A DNA stretch of 64,000 nt from Brachybacterium kimchii (GTDB taxonomy: Bacteria > Actinomycetota > Actinomycetes > Actinomycetales > Dermabacteraceae): the NCBI RefSeq assembly GCF_023373525.1, contig NZ_CP097218.1:3286001-3350000 (forward strand), written 5' to 3'. The position numbers and the translations under genes are program-made. Within the stretch, counting starts at the first letter, position 1. Each line of letters starts with the position of its first letter. The notes under the pieces were generated by a model. That model ran no database searches. It was not told where the DNA came from and was given only the letters and a program-made list of their open reading frames with translations. Below, piece by piece: positions 42,706 through 51,022 of this stretch.

Positions 42706-43503
42706 TCAGCCCCGCCCCGTCACCGTGAACCCGCTGGGGCCCAGCCTCTCGAGCTCCTCGCGCAGCAGCGCCCCGAGCTCGGCGCGCCGCTCCTCGTCCA
42801 TGCGCTCGGCGGGCCCGGTGATGCTCACGGCCGCGGCCCGGCCGTCGAAGCGCAGCGCGGCGACGCCCACGCAGGCGATGCCCTGCTCGTTCTCCTGGAC
42901 CTCGGCCGACCATCCGCGCTCCCTCGCCTCGTCGACGACCTCCTGCAGGCGGTCCAGCGGCACGACGAGGCCGCCGTCGGCGGTCGTCGCCTCCGCGTAG
43001 GGGGCGAGGGCAGCGCCGGGGACGCCCTGCGCGGCGAGCATCGCCCGCCCCAGGGCCGTCCGCGCGGCGGGCGCCCGGTTCCCCACGCGCGACCACACCC
43101 GCAGCGTGCGCTCGGGCTCGACCTTGTCGAGGTAGAGCACGTTCGTGCCGTCCATCGTCCCCAGGTGCACCAGCTCCTGCGAACTGCGGCTGACGCTCGC
43201 CAGCACGGGGGAGAACAGCGCCGGCAGATGGTCCCCGCGGGAGTAGCGCTCGGCGAGGACGATGGGCGCGCTGCCCAGGCGGTACCGCTGGTCGGAGGGG
43301 TCCTGGACGGCGAAGCCCCGGTGCGCGAGGGCCTGCAGGATGCGGTGCGAGGACGCCTTGTGGAAGCCGCTCGCCTCCGCGATCTCGCGCAGCATGAGGC
43401 CGTCGGGCCCCGCCTCGGCGAGCACGTCGAGCAGCACGAGCGCCTTGTCGACGCTGCCGACGGGGGAGGAGGACGTCGGGTCGGAGCCGGGGGCTGTCGG
43501 CAT
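42706..43503 (-). CDS. IclR family transcriptional regulator
   Basis: 265 aa. Winged helix at about 15-75 (SVDKALVLLDVLAE, IAEASGFHKASSHRILQAL, DQRYRLGS), then the effector domain (about 85-260) with VLYLDKVEPERTLRVWS, APAARTALGRAMLA and IACVGVAALRFDG. ATG 43503 has GAGAGG upstream. It faces the sugar-acid genes across an intergenic region that carries a perfect inverted repeat, and probably controls them in response to a uronate or KDG. Confidence 0.93.
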   Translation of the reverse strand: MPTAPGSDPTSSSPVGSVDKALVLLDVLAEAGPDGLMLREIAEASGFHKASSHRILQALAHRGFAVQDPSDQRYRLGSAPIVLAERYSRGDHLPALFSPVLASVSRSSQELVHLGTMDGTNVLYLDKVEPERTLRVWSRVGNRAPAARTALGRAMLAAQGVPGAALAPYAEATTADGGLVVPLDRLQEVVDEARERGWSAEVQENEQGIACVGVAALRFDGRAAAVSITGPAERMDEERRAELGALLREELERLGPSGFTVTGRG

Positions 43504-43635
43504 GGGGACCTCTCGGATCGGTGGGCACGCCGCGCTCCACGTCGGGAGCGGGCGGGTGGTCGGCGATGACCAGGGCGCGGGCGCGATCTTGCCCGACCTG
43601 CGAGGCGGGCCTATAGTGATCACGCATTGCGGAAC

Positions 43636-43660
43636 TGTCGTTTCATAATACAAAACGACA
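43636..43660. promoter_or_regulatory. Perfect inverted repeat TGTCGTTT-N9-AAACGACA, probable IclR operator
   Basis: Two 8-bp arms (43636-43643, 43653-43660) surround CATAATACA, whose CATAAT fits a rightward -10. It is the only such element in the 229-bp gap between iclR and the dehydrogenase gene, so it probably governs both promoters. Confidence 0.7.
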
Positions 43661-43732
43661 CGCGATTACGCCACCTGATCCACAGAAGCCGCCGACACCG
43701 GCGCCGCGCATCCCGCGCGAGGAGGAACGACG

Positions 43733-44737
43733 ATGAAGTCCCTGGTCATCCATGGTGCGGAGGACATCCGCTATGAGGATCAGCCCGTCCCCGAGCCCGC
43801 CGAGGGCCAGGTGCGCCTGCGCGTGAAGTACGTGGGCATCTGCGGCTCCGACCTGCACTACTACTACCTCGGCCGCAACGGCGAGAACCTCGTGCGGGAG
43901 CCCTTCGTCCCCGGCCACGAGCTCTCGGCGACCGTCGACCTCGACCCCTCCGGCGAGCTCGCCCCGGGCACCCCCGTGACCGTGCACCCCGCCCGCTACG
44001 GCGCCCCGGTCGAGGGGCTCGAGGAGCGTCCGCACCTCTGGCCCGGAGGCGACTACCTGGGCAGCGCGGGCGTGTTCCCGCACCGACAGGGCGCCGCCGC
44101 GGAGCAGCTCGTCGTCGAGCGAGCCATGGTGCGCGTCCTGCCCGAGGGCCTCTCCCTCGAGACGGCCGCGCTCGCCGAGCCGCTGGCCGTGTCCATCCAC
44201 GCCGTGAACATCGCGGGCGACGTCGCCGGACGTCCCGCCCTCGTCCTCGGCGCCGGCCCGATCGGCCTGCTCGCCGTCTCCGCGCTGCACCATGCGGGCA
44301 CCTCCGAGATCGTCGTCGGCGACGTGCGGCCCGAGCCCCTCGAGCGCGCGCAGGCGCTCGGCGCGACCCGCACCTTCCTCGTCACCGAGGAGCAGGTGGA
44401 TCCCGGGTCCTTCCCCGTCGTCCTCGAATGCTCGGCCGCCCCGGTCTCGCTCGGCTCTGCCGTGAGGGCCGTCGCCCCCGGCGGCATCGTCGTGCAGGTC
44501 GGGATCCTCCCGGACGCCGAGATCTGCGTGAACCTCGCCCCGCTGCTCGCGAAGGAGGCGGAGCTGCGCGGCACCTTCCGCTTCTCCACCGAGATCGACG
44601 ACGCGATCACGCTGCTCGTCCAGGATCCGACGATCGGCGAGGTCGTCACCCAGGTGATCCCCGCGGCCGATGCGACCGAGGCCTTCGCGACCGCTCGCGA
44701 CGCCTCCCGGTCCGCGAAGGTCCTGCTCGCTCTCTGA
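43733..44737 (+). CDS. Zinc-type L-idonate/L-gulonate 5-dehydrogenase-like
   Basis: 334 aa medium-chain dehydrogenase. Catalytic zinc ligands Cys37 (GICGSDLHYYYLG) and His62-Glu63 (PGHE) are present; the NAD site is LVLGAGPIGLLAV. The ICGSDLHYY and GSAGVFPHRQGAAAEQ phrases match L-idonate 5-dehydrogenase. However, the four-cysteine structural zinc lobe is replaced by HPARYGAPVEGL. In RspB-type members the substrate is L-gulonate, giving D-fructuronate, which fits the next enzymes. GAGGAGGAAC precedes ATG 43733. It heads the rightward sugar-acid operon. Confidence 0.88.
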   Translation: MKSLVIHGAEDIRYEDQPVPEPAEGQVRLRVKYVGICGSDLHYYYLGRNGENLVREPFVPGHELSATVDLDPSGELAPGTPVTVHPARYGAPVEGLEERPHLWPGGDYLGSAGVFPHRQGAAAEQLVVERAMVRVLPEGLSLETAALAEPLAVSIHAVNIAGDVAGRPALVLGAGPIGLLAVSALHHAGTSEIVVGDVRPEPLERAQALGATRTFLVTEEQVDPGSFPVVLECSAAPVSLGSAVRAVAPGGIVVQVGILPDAEICVNLAPLLAKEAELRGTFRFSTEIDDAITLLVQDPTIGEVVTQVIPAADATEAFATARDASRSAKVLLAL

Positions 44738-44861
44738 GCCGACAGCGCTCGGGCCGACGAGGTCCGGGCGCCCCCGGCCGCCGAGCGTCCGTCGGGCCTG
44801 ACCCCGCACCCCGAGAACCCCCACCCCACCTCCGCCTCCGGGCACCGCGCGAAGGAGCACG

Positions 44862-46265
44862 ATGACTCACGCCCCCACCACCGACGACTCCCCGTCGACC
44901 CCCACCGGGACCGGGCAGCCTGAGCGCAGCGTCGGCGACCTGGTGCGCGCGGCCGTCTCCGGCTGGCTGGGCACGGCGCTGGAGTTCATGGACTTCCAGC
45001 TCTACTCGCTGGCCGCCGCGCTCGTGTTCAGCGAGCTCTTCTTCGCGAACGACGACCCGGGCATGGCCGTGGTCGGCGCCATGGCCACCTACGGCGTCGG
45101 ATACATCGCGCGGCCCGTCGGCGCCTGGTTCTTCGGGCGCATGGGCGACCGCATCGGGCGCCGCAAGGTGCTCTTCTACACGATCGTGATCATGGGGCTG
45201 GCGACAGCCCTGATCGGCGTGCTGCCCGTGTACTCGCAGGTCGGCATGCTGGCTCCGGCGCTGCTGGTGGTCCTGCGGCTCCTCCAGGGCTTCGGCGCGG
45301 GCGCCGAGATCTCCGGCGCCGGCGTCATGCTCTCCGAGTACGCGCCCGCCCGCCGCCGCGGCGTGATCGCCTCGCTGGTCGCCCTCGGCACCAACTGCGG
45401 CACCCTGTTCGCCTCCGGCATCTGGGCGATCCTGCTGGTCGCCGTCACCGAGCAGCAGCTCATGGACTGGGCATGGCGCATCCCGTTCGTCGCGAGCGCG
45501 CTGGTGATGGTGTTCGCCGTGTGGGTCCGCCTCACCCTGAAGGAGAGCCCCGTCTTCGAGGCCCGCGAGGACGTCGTCGAGGGGGAGGCCCTCACGGCGG
45601 CCGACGTCGAGGCCGGGGACGCCCCCGCCGAGGCCGTCCGCGCGGTCGAGGCGAAGTCCCTGACCTTCAAGTCCGTGGCCGTGGCGTTCCTGCTGCGCTT
45701 CGGGCAGGCCGGCAACTCCGGGATGATCCAGACCTACCTGATCTCCTTCATCACCGTCGTGCTGATGCTGAACAAGCAGCTCTCGACCGAGGTAGTCATC
45801 ATCTCCTCGCTGGTGGCCTTCGCGACCGTGCCGATCGTCGGCGCCCTCGGCGACCGCTTCGGCCGGCGCACGATGTACGGCGTGACGAGCGCGGCCGCGC
45901 TCGTGCTCGTCGTGCCCTGCATGCTCGCGATCTCCAGCGGCACCACCTGGAAGGTGATCGTCGGCTACGTGGTCATCCACAACGTGTCCGTGATGTCGAT
46001 GGCCTCCATGGAGAACCTCGCCCTCCCCGAGATCTTCGGCGCGAAGAACCGCTACCAGGCCACGGCCGTCGTCCGCGAGATCGCCGCCATCATCGCCACC
46101 GGCGTCGCCCCCGTGGTCGCCGCCGCCTGGGTCACCGCCGCCTCCGGCTCGTGGATCCCCGTCGCCGTGATCATCGCGTTCTTCAGCGCCTGCGCGCTGT
46201 TCGCCGCGATCTGGATGAAGGAGGTCGCCGGCCGCGACCTCACCGACCCCGAGCCGGCGATGTGA
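44862..46265 (+). CDS. MFS transporter, metabolite:H+ symporter (MHS) type
   Basis: 467 aa with 12 predicted helices. The loop 2-3 signature FGRMGDRIGRRKVL and its echo ALGDRFGRRTMY in the second half are clear, and LRLLQGFGAGAEISGAGVML is characteristic of the MHS branch (shikimate/alpha-ketoglutarate/proline symporters). A charged central loop of about 40 residues separates the halves. AAGGAG lies upstream of ATG 44862. Its position between the gulonate/idonate dehydrogenase and the dehydratase suggests it imports the sugar acid. Confidence 0.9.
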   Translation: MTHAPTTDDSPSTPTGTGQPERSVGDLVRAAVSGWLGTALEFMDFQLYSLAAALVFSELFFANDDPGMAVVGAMATYGVGYIARPVGAWFFGRMGDRIGRRKVLFYTIVIMGLATALIGVLPVYSQVGMLAPALLVVLRLLQGFGAGAEISGAGVMLSEYAPARRRGVIASLVALGTNCGTLFASGIWAILLVAVTEQQLMDWAWRIPFVASALVMVFAVWVRLTLKESPVFEAREDVVEGEALTAADVEAGDAPAEAVRAVEAKSLTFKSVAVAFLLRFGQAGNSGMIQTYLISFITVVLMLNKQLSTEVVIISSLVAFATVPIVGALGDRFGRRTMYGVTSAAALVLVVPCMLAISSGTTWKVIVGYVVIHNVSVMSMASMENLALPEIFGAKNRYQATAVVREIAAIIATGVAPVVAAAWVTAASGSWIPVAVIIAFFSACALFAAIWMKEVAGRDLTDPEPAM

Positions 46266-46311
46266 CCGTGCCCCGCCCCGATCCCGCCACCGACCATCCG
46301 AGAGGACTCTC

Positions 46312-47550
46312 ATGAGCATCCGCAGCATCGACGTCGACGTCACCAGCCCGGGACGCAACTTCGTCACGGCGATCGTCACCACGGACGACGGCGTGACGGG
46401 CCTGGGCGACGGCACCCTCAACGGCCGCGAGCTCGCTGTCGCCTCCTACCTGCGCGATCACGTCGCGCCCACCCTCATCGGGCGCGACGAGACGCAGATC
46501 GAGTCGACCTGGCAGTACCTCTACCGCAGCCCCTACTGGCGGCGCGGACCGGTGACGATGGCCGCGGTCGCCGCGATCGACATGGCCCTGTGGGACATCG
46601 CCGCCAAGCGCGCGGGCGTGCCCCTGTACCGCCTGCTGGGCGGGGCGAGCCGCACCGGGCTCATGACCTACGCCCATGCCTCGGGCACCGACCTCGAGCA
46701 CCTGGACGACGCGATCCGCGGGTACGTCGAGCAGGGCTTCCGGGCCGTGCGCATCCAGACCGGCGTGCCGGGCCTGGGCCAGATCTACGGGGTGCACGAC
46801 TCCGCGCCCGGCGGCGCCTACGAGTACGAGCCCGCCGGTCGTCTCGCGGCCGACGCCCCGCGCCGCCCCGAGGAGGAGACCTGGGACACCGCCGCCTATC
46901 TGCGGCATCTGCCCACGGTCTTCGAGCACGTGCGCAGCGAGTTCGGCCCCGAGCTGCACCTCCTGCACGACGGCCACCACCGCATGCGGCCGATCGAGGC
47001 CGCCCGCCTGGCGAGCGACCTCGAGCCGTACCGTCCGTTCTGGCTCGAGGACTGCACCCCCGGGGAGGACCAGAGCGCGCTGCGCCTGGTGCGCGAGCAC
47101 TCCACGACGCCGCTCGCGATCGGCGAGGTCTTCAACTCCGTCTTCGACTACCAGACCCTCATCACCGAGCGGCTCATCGACTTTGTGCGCTCCTCCGCGA
47201 CGCACGCGGGCGGCGTGACCGGCCTGCGCCAGCTGATGACCTTCGCGGGGATCTACGGCATCCGCTCCGGATTCCACGGGCCGACGGACGTCTCCCCGGT
47301 GGGCATGGCCGCGCACCTGCACCTGGGGCTGGCGATCCACAACTTCGGCATCCAGGAGTTTATGCCGCACTCCGCGCGCACCCTCGAGGTGTTCCGCACC
47401 TCCTATACGTTCGCCGACGGCATGCTCCACCCGGGGGAGACCCCCGGCCTGGGCGTCGAGTTGGACCGCGAGGCCGCCGCCGCCCACCCCTACGAGCCGG
47501 CCTACCTGCCCGTGAACCGCCTGCGCGACGGCACCGTGCACGACTGGTGA
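46312..47550 (+). CDS. manD: Enolase-superfamily D-mannonate dehydratase (ManD/RspA type)
   Basis: 412 aa, Mg-dependent removal of water from D-mannonate to give 2-keto-3-deoxy-D-gluconate. Capping domain is about 1-110; barrel motifs are LLHDGHHRMRP (metal-binding Asp), FWLEDCTPGED (Glu), LAIGEVFNSVFD (Glu) and SGFHGPTDVSPVG (catalytic His). RIQTGVPGLGQIYGV matches the ManD loop. The residue after HD is Gly rather than the usual Val/Ala. RspA-type members are poor catalysts. GAGAGGA precedes ATG 46312. It follows the transporter by 46 bp. Confidence 0.9.
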   Translation: MSIRSIDVDVTSPGRNFVTAIVTTDDGVTGLGDGTLNGRELAVASYLRDHVAPTLIGRDETQIESTWQYLYRSPYWRRGPVTMAAVAAIDMALWDIAAKRAGVPLYRLLGGASRTGLMTYAHASGTDLEHLDDAIRGYVEQGFRAVRIQTGVPGLGQIYGVHDSAPGGAYEYEPAGRLAADAPRRPEEETWDTAAYLRHLPTVFEHVRSEFGPELHLLHDGHHRMRPIEAARLASDLEPYRPFWLEDCTPGEDQSALRLVREHSTTPLAIGEVFNSVFDYQTLITERLIDFVRSSATHAGGVTGLRQLMTFAGIYGIRSGFHGPTDVSPVGMAAHLHLGLAIHNFGIQEFMPHSARTLEVFRTSYTFADGMLHPGETPGLGVELDREAAAAHPYEPAYLPVNRLRDGTVHDW

Positions 47551-47612
47551 GCGACGTCCGCCCGATCGCCGGACCCGCCGAGCCCCTGACCCTCCGACCC
47601 GAGGAGCACCCC

Positions 47613-48335
47613 ATGACCGACCCCCGCACCTCCGCTGCCACGACCGACGCGGGCCTCCCGCCCGCCCCCGTCGACCGCCTCCCGCCCGCCCCCGTCGACC
47701 GCCTCCCGCTGCCTGAGCGCTCCCTCGCCTCACGGCTGGTCGTCGTCATGCGCGGACGCGAGGCATCCCAGTACCCGCAGGTCATCGACACTCTCGCGGA
47801 GGCCGGGGTGCGCAGCTTCGAGCTGACCCTCACCACCCCCGGCACGCTCGATGCCCTCCCCGGCCTCGTCGAGCGCTTCGGGGCCGAGGCCGACCTGGGC
47901 GTCGGCACCATCACCACACCCGAGGAGGCGCGCCGCGCGGCCGACGGCGGCGCCGCCTACCTCGTCACCCCGGTCACCGACCCCGCGGTCATCGAGGCCT
48001 CGATCGGCGCGGGCACGCCCATCGTCCCCGGCGGCCTCACGCCCACGGAGCTGTTCACCTCCTGGCGGGCCGGCGCGAGCGCCGTCAAGGTGTTCCCGGC
48101 GGGCACCGTCGGCCCCGGATACGTCAAGGACCTGCACGGTCCCTTCCCCGACCTGCGCGTGATCCCCTCCGGCGGGGTCGACCGCGCGGCTGCCCGGGCA
48201 TGGCTCGAGGCGGGGGCCGACGCGGTCTCCGTGGGCGGTCCGCTGCTCGGCGACGCCTTCCGCGGCGGAGACCTCGGCGCGCTCGCCGACCGCGCCCGCG
48301 AGTTCGTCGCGGTCTGCACGGAGGCGGGCAGGTGA
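47613..48335 (+). CDS. eda: 2-keto-3-deoxy-6-phosphogluconate aldolase
   Basis: 240 aa class I aldolase splitting KDPG into pyruvate and glyceraldehyde 3-phosphate. Schiff-base Lys159 in SAVKVFPAG, Glu70 in FELTLTTP and GVGTITTPEEA are present, with the phosphate loop IPSGGVD. The N-terminus is longer than usual and includes a duplicated PPAPVDRL octapeptide coded by a 24-bp tandem repeat. GAGGAGCACC precedes ATG 47613. It overlaps the kinase start by GTGA. Confidence 0.92.
   Translation: MTDPRTSAATTDAGLPPAPVDRLPPAPVDRLPLPERSLASRLVVVMRGREASQYPQVIDTLAEAGVRSFELTLTTPGTLDALPGLVERFGAEADLGVGTITTPEEARRAADGGAAYLVTPVTDPAVIEASIGAGTPIVPGGLTPTELFTSWRAGASAVKVFPAGTVGPGYVKDLHGPFPDLRVIPSGGVDRAAARAWLEAGADAVSVGGPLLGDAFRGGDLGALADRAREFVAVCTEAGR
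47653..47709 (+). repeat. 24-bp in-frame tandem repeat inside eda
   Basis: Exact units at 47653-47676 and 47677-47700, plus 9 more matching bases, encode the repeated PPAPVDRL. It keeps the frame, so it may vary in copy number between strains. Confidence 0.85.
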
Positions 48336-49477
48336 CCGTCGGGCCCACGCAGGATCCACGCGCGGGAGGGAGCGCGCGCGTCGTCACCGTCGGCGAGACG
48401 ATGGCGCTGCTGCACAGCGAGGGCATCGGCTCCCTCGCGCACGCGCGCACCATGACGATCGGCATCGGCGGCGCCGAGAGCAACCTCGCGATCGGCCTGC
48501 GCCGCCTCGGCGTCCCGGTCGCCTGGGTGAGCCGCGTCGGGGCCGACGAGCTGGGCACCCGGGTGCTGCGCGAGCTGCGCGCCGAGCAGGTCGAGGTGCG
48601 GGCGGTCGTCGATCCGGACCGGCCGACGGGCCTCATGCTCAAGTCCCACCCCAGCGGCGGCGCGACCACGGTGCGCTACTACCGCAGCGGCTCGGCGGCC
48701 TCCGCCCTCGATGCCGCGGCACTCGCGGGCGACGACGGGAATGGCCTGCCCGACGACCTGCTCGCGGGCGCCGAGATCCTCCACCTCACGGGCATCACCC
48801 CGCTGCTCTCGGACTCGGCCCGGGAGGCCGTGTTGGACCTCGTCGAGCGCGCCCGGGCGGTGGGGACGCTGATCAGCTTCGACGTGAACCTGCGCTCCGC
48901 GCTCGCGCCCCGCGAGGTCGCCGCCCCGCTGCTCGCGCGCCTCGCCGCCGCCGCGGACATCGTCTTCGGAGGCACCGACGAGCTCGCACTGGTCGCCGAT
49001 GCCCTGGCGGCGGAGGCGCAGGCCGCCGGCGCGAGCGCAGATGCGCGAGGCGACGCGGCGCGAGGTGGGGATGCAGGGCTCGGGCACGACACGGAGCGCG
49101 GGGGAGACGATTCCCTGGTGCGCGTCCTGCACGCCCACGGGATCCCCGAGGTGGTCGAGAAGCGCGGTGCCGAGGGCGCGCGTGCGCTCGCCGCTGGTGG
49201 GGCGAAGGGCGCAGACGCGAACACGCTCCCCGACGCGGAGCTGGCCGAGGTCCCCGGCCTCAGCGTCGACGTCGTCGACACCGTCGGCGCGGGCGACGCG
49301 TTCGTCGCCGGCTACCTCAGCGCCCGCCTCGAAGGCCTGGACCTCACCGCTCGCCTGGCGCGCGGCAACGAATGCGGAGCGCTCATCTGCACGACCCCCG
49401 GGGACTGGGAGGGCGCCGCCCACCGCGAGGACCTGGGCCGCCTCGCCGCCGGGACGGCGGACCCCGTCGCGCGCTGA
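48332..49477 (+). CDS. kdgK: 2-keto-3-deoxygluconate kinase, PfkB family
   Basis: 381 aa ribokinase-like enzyme phosphorylating KDG to KDPG. TVGETMALLHSEGIG starts the fold; GIGGAESNLAIGLRRLG, the RPTGLMLKSH substrate strand and the anion-hole/catalytic loop VDTVGAGDAFVAGYL are clear. Between about 230 and 265 there is an Ala/Gly/Asp-rich insertion (EAQAAGASADARGDAARGG) not usual in the family. It starts GTG 48332 inside the aldolase stop (GTGA) with GGAGG upstream. It completes the mannonate to pyruvate route. Confidence 0.92.
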   Translation: MTVGPTQDPRAGGSARVVTVGETMALLHSEGIGSLAHARTMTIGIGGAESNLAIGLRRLGVPVAWVSRVGADELGTRVLRELRAEQVEVRAVVDPDRPTGLMLKSHPSGGATTVRYYRSGSAASALDAAALAGDDGNGLPDDLLAGAEILHLTGITPLLSDSAREAVLDLVERARAVGTLISFDVNLRSALAPREVAAPLLARLAAAADIVFGGTDELALVADALAAEAQAAGASADARGDAARGGDAGLGHDTERGGDDSLVRVLHAHGIPEVVEKRGAEGARALAAGGAKGADANTLPDAELAEVPGLSVDVVDTVGAGDAFVAGYLSARLEGLDLTARLARGNECGALICTTPGDWEGAAHREDLGRLAAGTADPVAR

Positions 49478-49545
49478 GCCCTGGCCCTGCCGGACCCGGG
49501 GGCCGCGTGTGCCCTCGCGGCGCGGATCTCGGCCACAATGACGAC

Positions 49546-50904
49546 ATGACCTCCTCGATCGCGACCCTGGACTCCGTGCTCGCGCTGCTGAGGAGGGACC
49601 CGACCGGGGAGGCCGACCTCGAGCGTCTCGCGCACGAGGCGCACGCCCTGCCGGTCGGCGACCTCGTCTATCTCGTGCGCACGAGCGACGCCGAGCAGTC
49701 CGCCCTGCTCTTCCGCGTGCTCGACAAGGGGCAGGCCCTGCGCGTCTTCGAGGAGCTCGCGCCCCATCAGCAGGCCGAGCTCATCTCCGCCCTGCGCGAC
49801 CCCCAGGTCGCGCAGATCATCGAGCACCTCGATCCGGACGACCGCGCCTCCCTCTTCGACGAGCTGCCGGCCTCGGTCGCCGAACGGCTCCTGCATGGGC
49901 TCGACGCCGACGAGCGCGCGATGACGACGACCGTCCTGGGGTACCCGCGCGATGCCATCGGTCGCTATATGTCGCCCGAGGTCATCGCGCTGCATCCCGA
50001 GCAGAGCGTCGAACAGGCCCTCGCGCACGTGCGCGCCCACATCGACGAGCCGGAGACGATCTACCTGCTGCCGGTCGTGGACGGTTCGAGGAAGGTCCTC
50101 GGCGTCGTCGGCCTGCGCCGCCTCCTCGCCGAGGACGGGACGACCCGCGTCGACGACCTCGCGCACACCGCGGTCCTCGCCCGCGCGAGCGAGGAGCGCG
50201 AGCAGGTCGCGCGGCGCTTCCTCGCGGAGAAGCTGCTGGCCATGCCCATCGTCGACGGCGAGGGCCGGCTCGTCGGCATCCTCACCATCGACGACGCCAT
50301 GGCGATCATCGAAGAGGAGGACGCCGAGGACTCCGCACGCCACGGCGGCGCGGAGCCCCTCTCGCGGGCGTACCTCGCGACGCCGATCCTGCAGATCGTG
50401 CGCAGCCGCATCGTCTGGCTCGTGGTCCTCGCCGTCTCGGCGATCCTCACCGTGCAGGTGCTCGAGTTCTTCGAGGCCAGCCTCGACGAGGTCGTGGTGC
50501 TCGCCCTGTTCATCCCGCTGCTCACGGGCACCGGCGGCAACACCGGGAACCAGGCCGCGACCACCGTGACCCGCGCGCTCGCCGTGGGGGAGGTGCGCGT
50601 GCGCGACCTGCCGCGGGTGGTGTGGCGCGAGCTGCGGATCGGCGCGACCCTCGGGTCCGTGCTCGGCACGCTGGGGCTGGTGATCGCCGGGATCTTCTAC
50701 GGGCTGCCGGTCGGCATCGTGATGGGCCTGACGCTGCTGGCGATCTGCATGATGGCCGCGGTCGTCGGCGGACTGATGCCGCTGATCGCCAAGCGCATCG
50801 GCGCCGACCCGGCGGTGTTCTCCAACCCCTTCATCTCGACCTTCTGCGACGCCACCGGCCTGGTCATCTACTTCTCCATCGCGACGGCGGTGCTGTGGCT
50901 CTGA
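49546..50904 (+). CDS. mgtE: MgtE family magnesium channel
   Basis: 452 aa. The N domain (helical superhelix, about 1-130, with PHQQAELISAL and HLDPDDRASLFDEL repeats), two CBS domains (about 140-260, with YMSPEVIAL and AMPIVDGEGRLVGILTIDD), the plug helix and five membrane helices are in the usual order. The pore signature PLLTGTGGNTGNQAATTVTR is intact. It gates Mg2+ entry through Mg2+ bound to the cytosolic part. No Shine-Dalgarno precedes ATG 49546, so it may be leaderless. It ends in a terminator shared with the convergent PadR gene. Confidence 0.95.
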   Translation: MTSSIATLDSVLALLRRDPTGEADLERLAHEAHALPVGDLVYLVRTSDAEQSALLFRVLDKGQALRVFEELAPHQQAELISALRDPQVAQIIEHLDPDDRASLFDELPASVAERLLHGLDADERAMTTTVLGYPRDAIGRYMSPEVIALHPEQSVEQALAHVRAHIDEPETIYLLPVVDGSRKVLGVVGLRRLLAEDGTTRVDDLAHTAVLARASEEREQVARRFLAEKLLAMPIVDGEGRLVGILTIDDAMAIIEEEDAEDSARHGGAEPLSRAYLATPILQIVRSRIVWLVVLAVSAILTVQVLEFFEASLDEVVVLALFIPLLTGTGGNTGNQAATTVTRALAVGEVRVRDLPRVVWRELRIGATLGSVLGTLGLVIAGIFYGLPVGIVMGLTLLAICMMAAVVGGLMPLIAKRIGADPAVFSNPFISTFCDATGLVIYFSIATAVLWL

Positions 50905-50960
50905 CAGGGCGGGACGGGTCGGCCGACGGGCGGATCAGTGCGCGAGCCCGCGGGCATGAC

Positions 50961-50997
50961 GAAGCGCCCGCACCCCGGGTGGGGATGCGGGCGCTTC
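50961..50997. terminator. Bidirectional hairpin terminator between mgtE and padR
   Basis: GAAGCGCCCGCA (50961-50972) pairs with TGCGGGCGCTTC (50986-50997), and an inner CCCC/GGGG pair leaves a 4-base loop. The genes on both sides end here. Confidence 0.8.
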
Positions 50998-51022
50998 CGT
51001 GCGCGCGGAGCGCGTCAGGACG

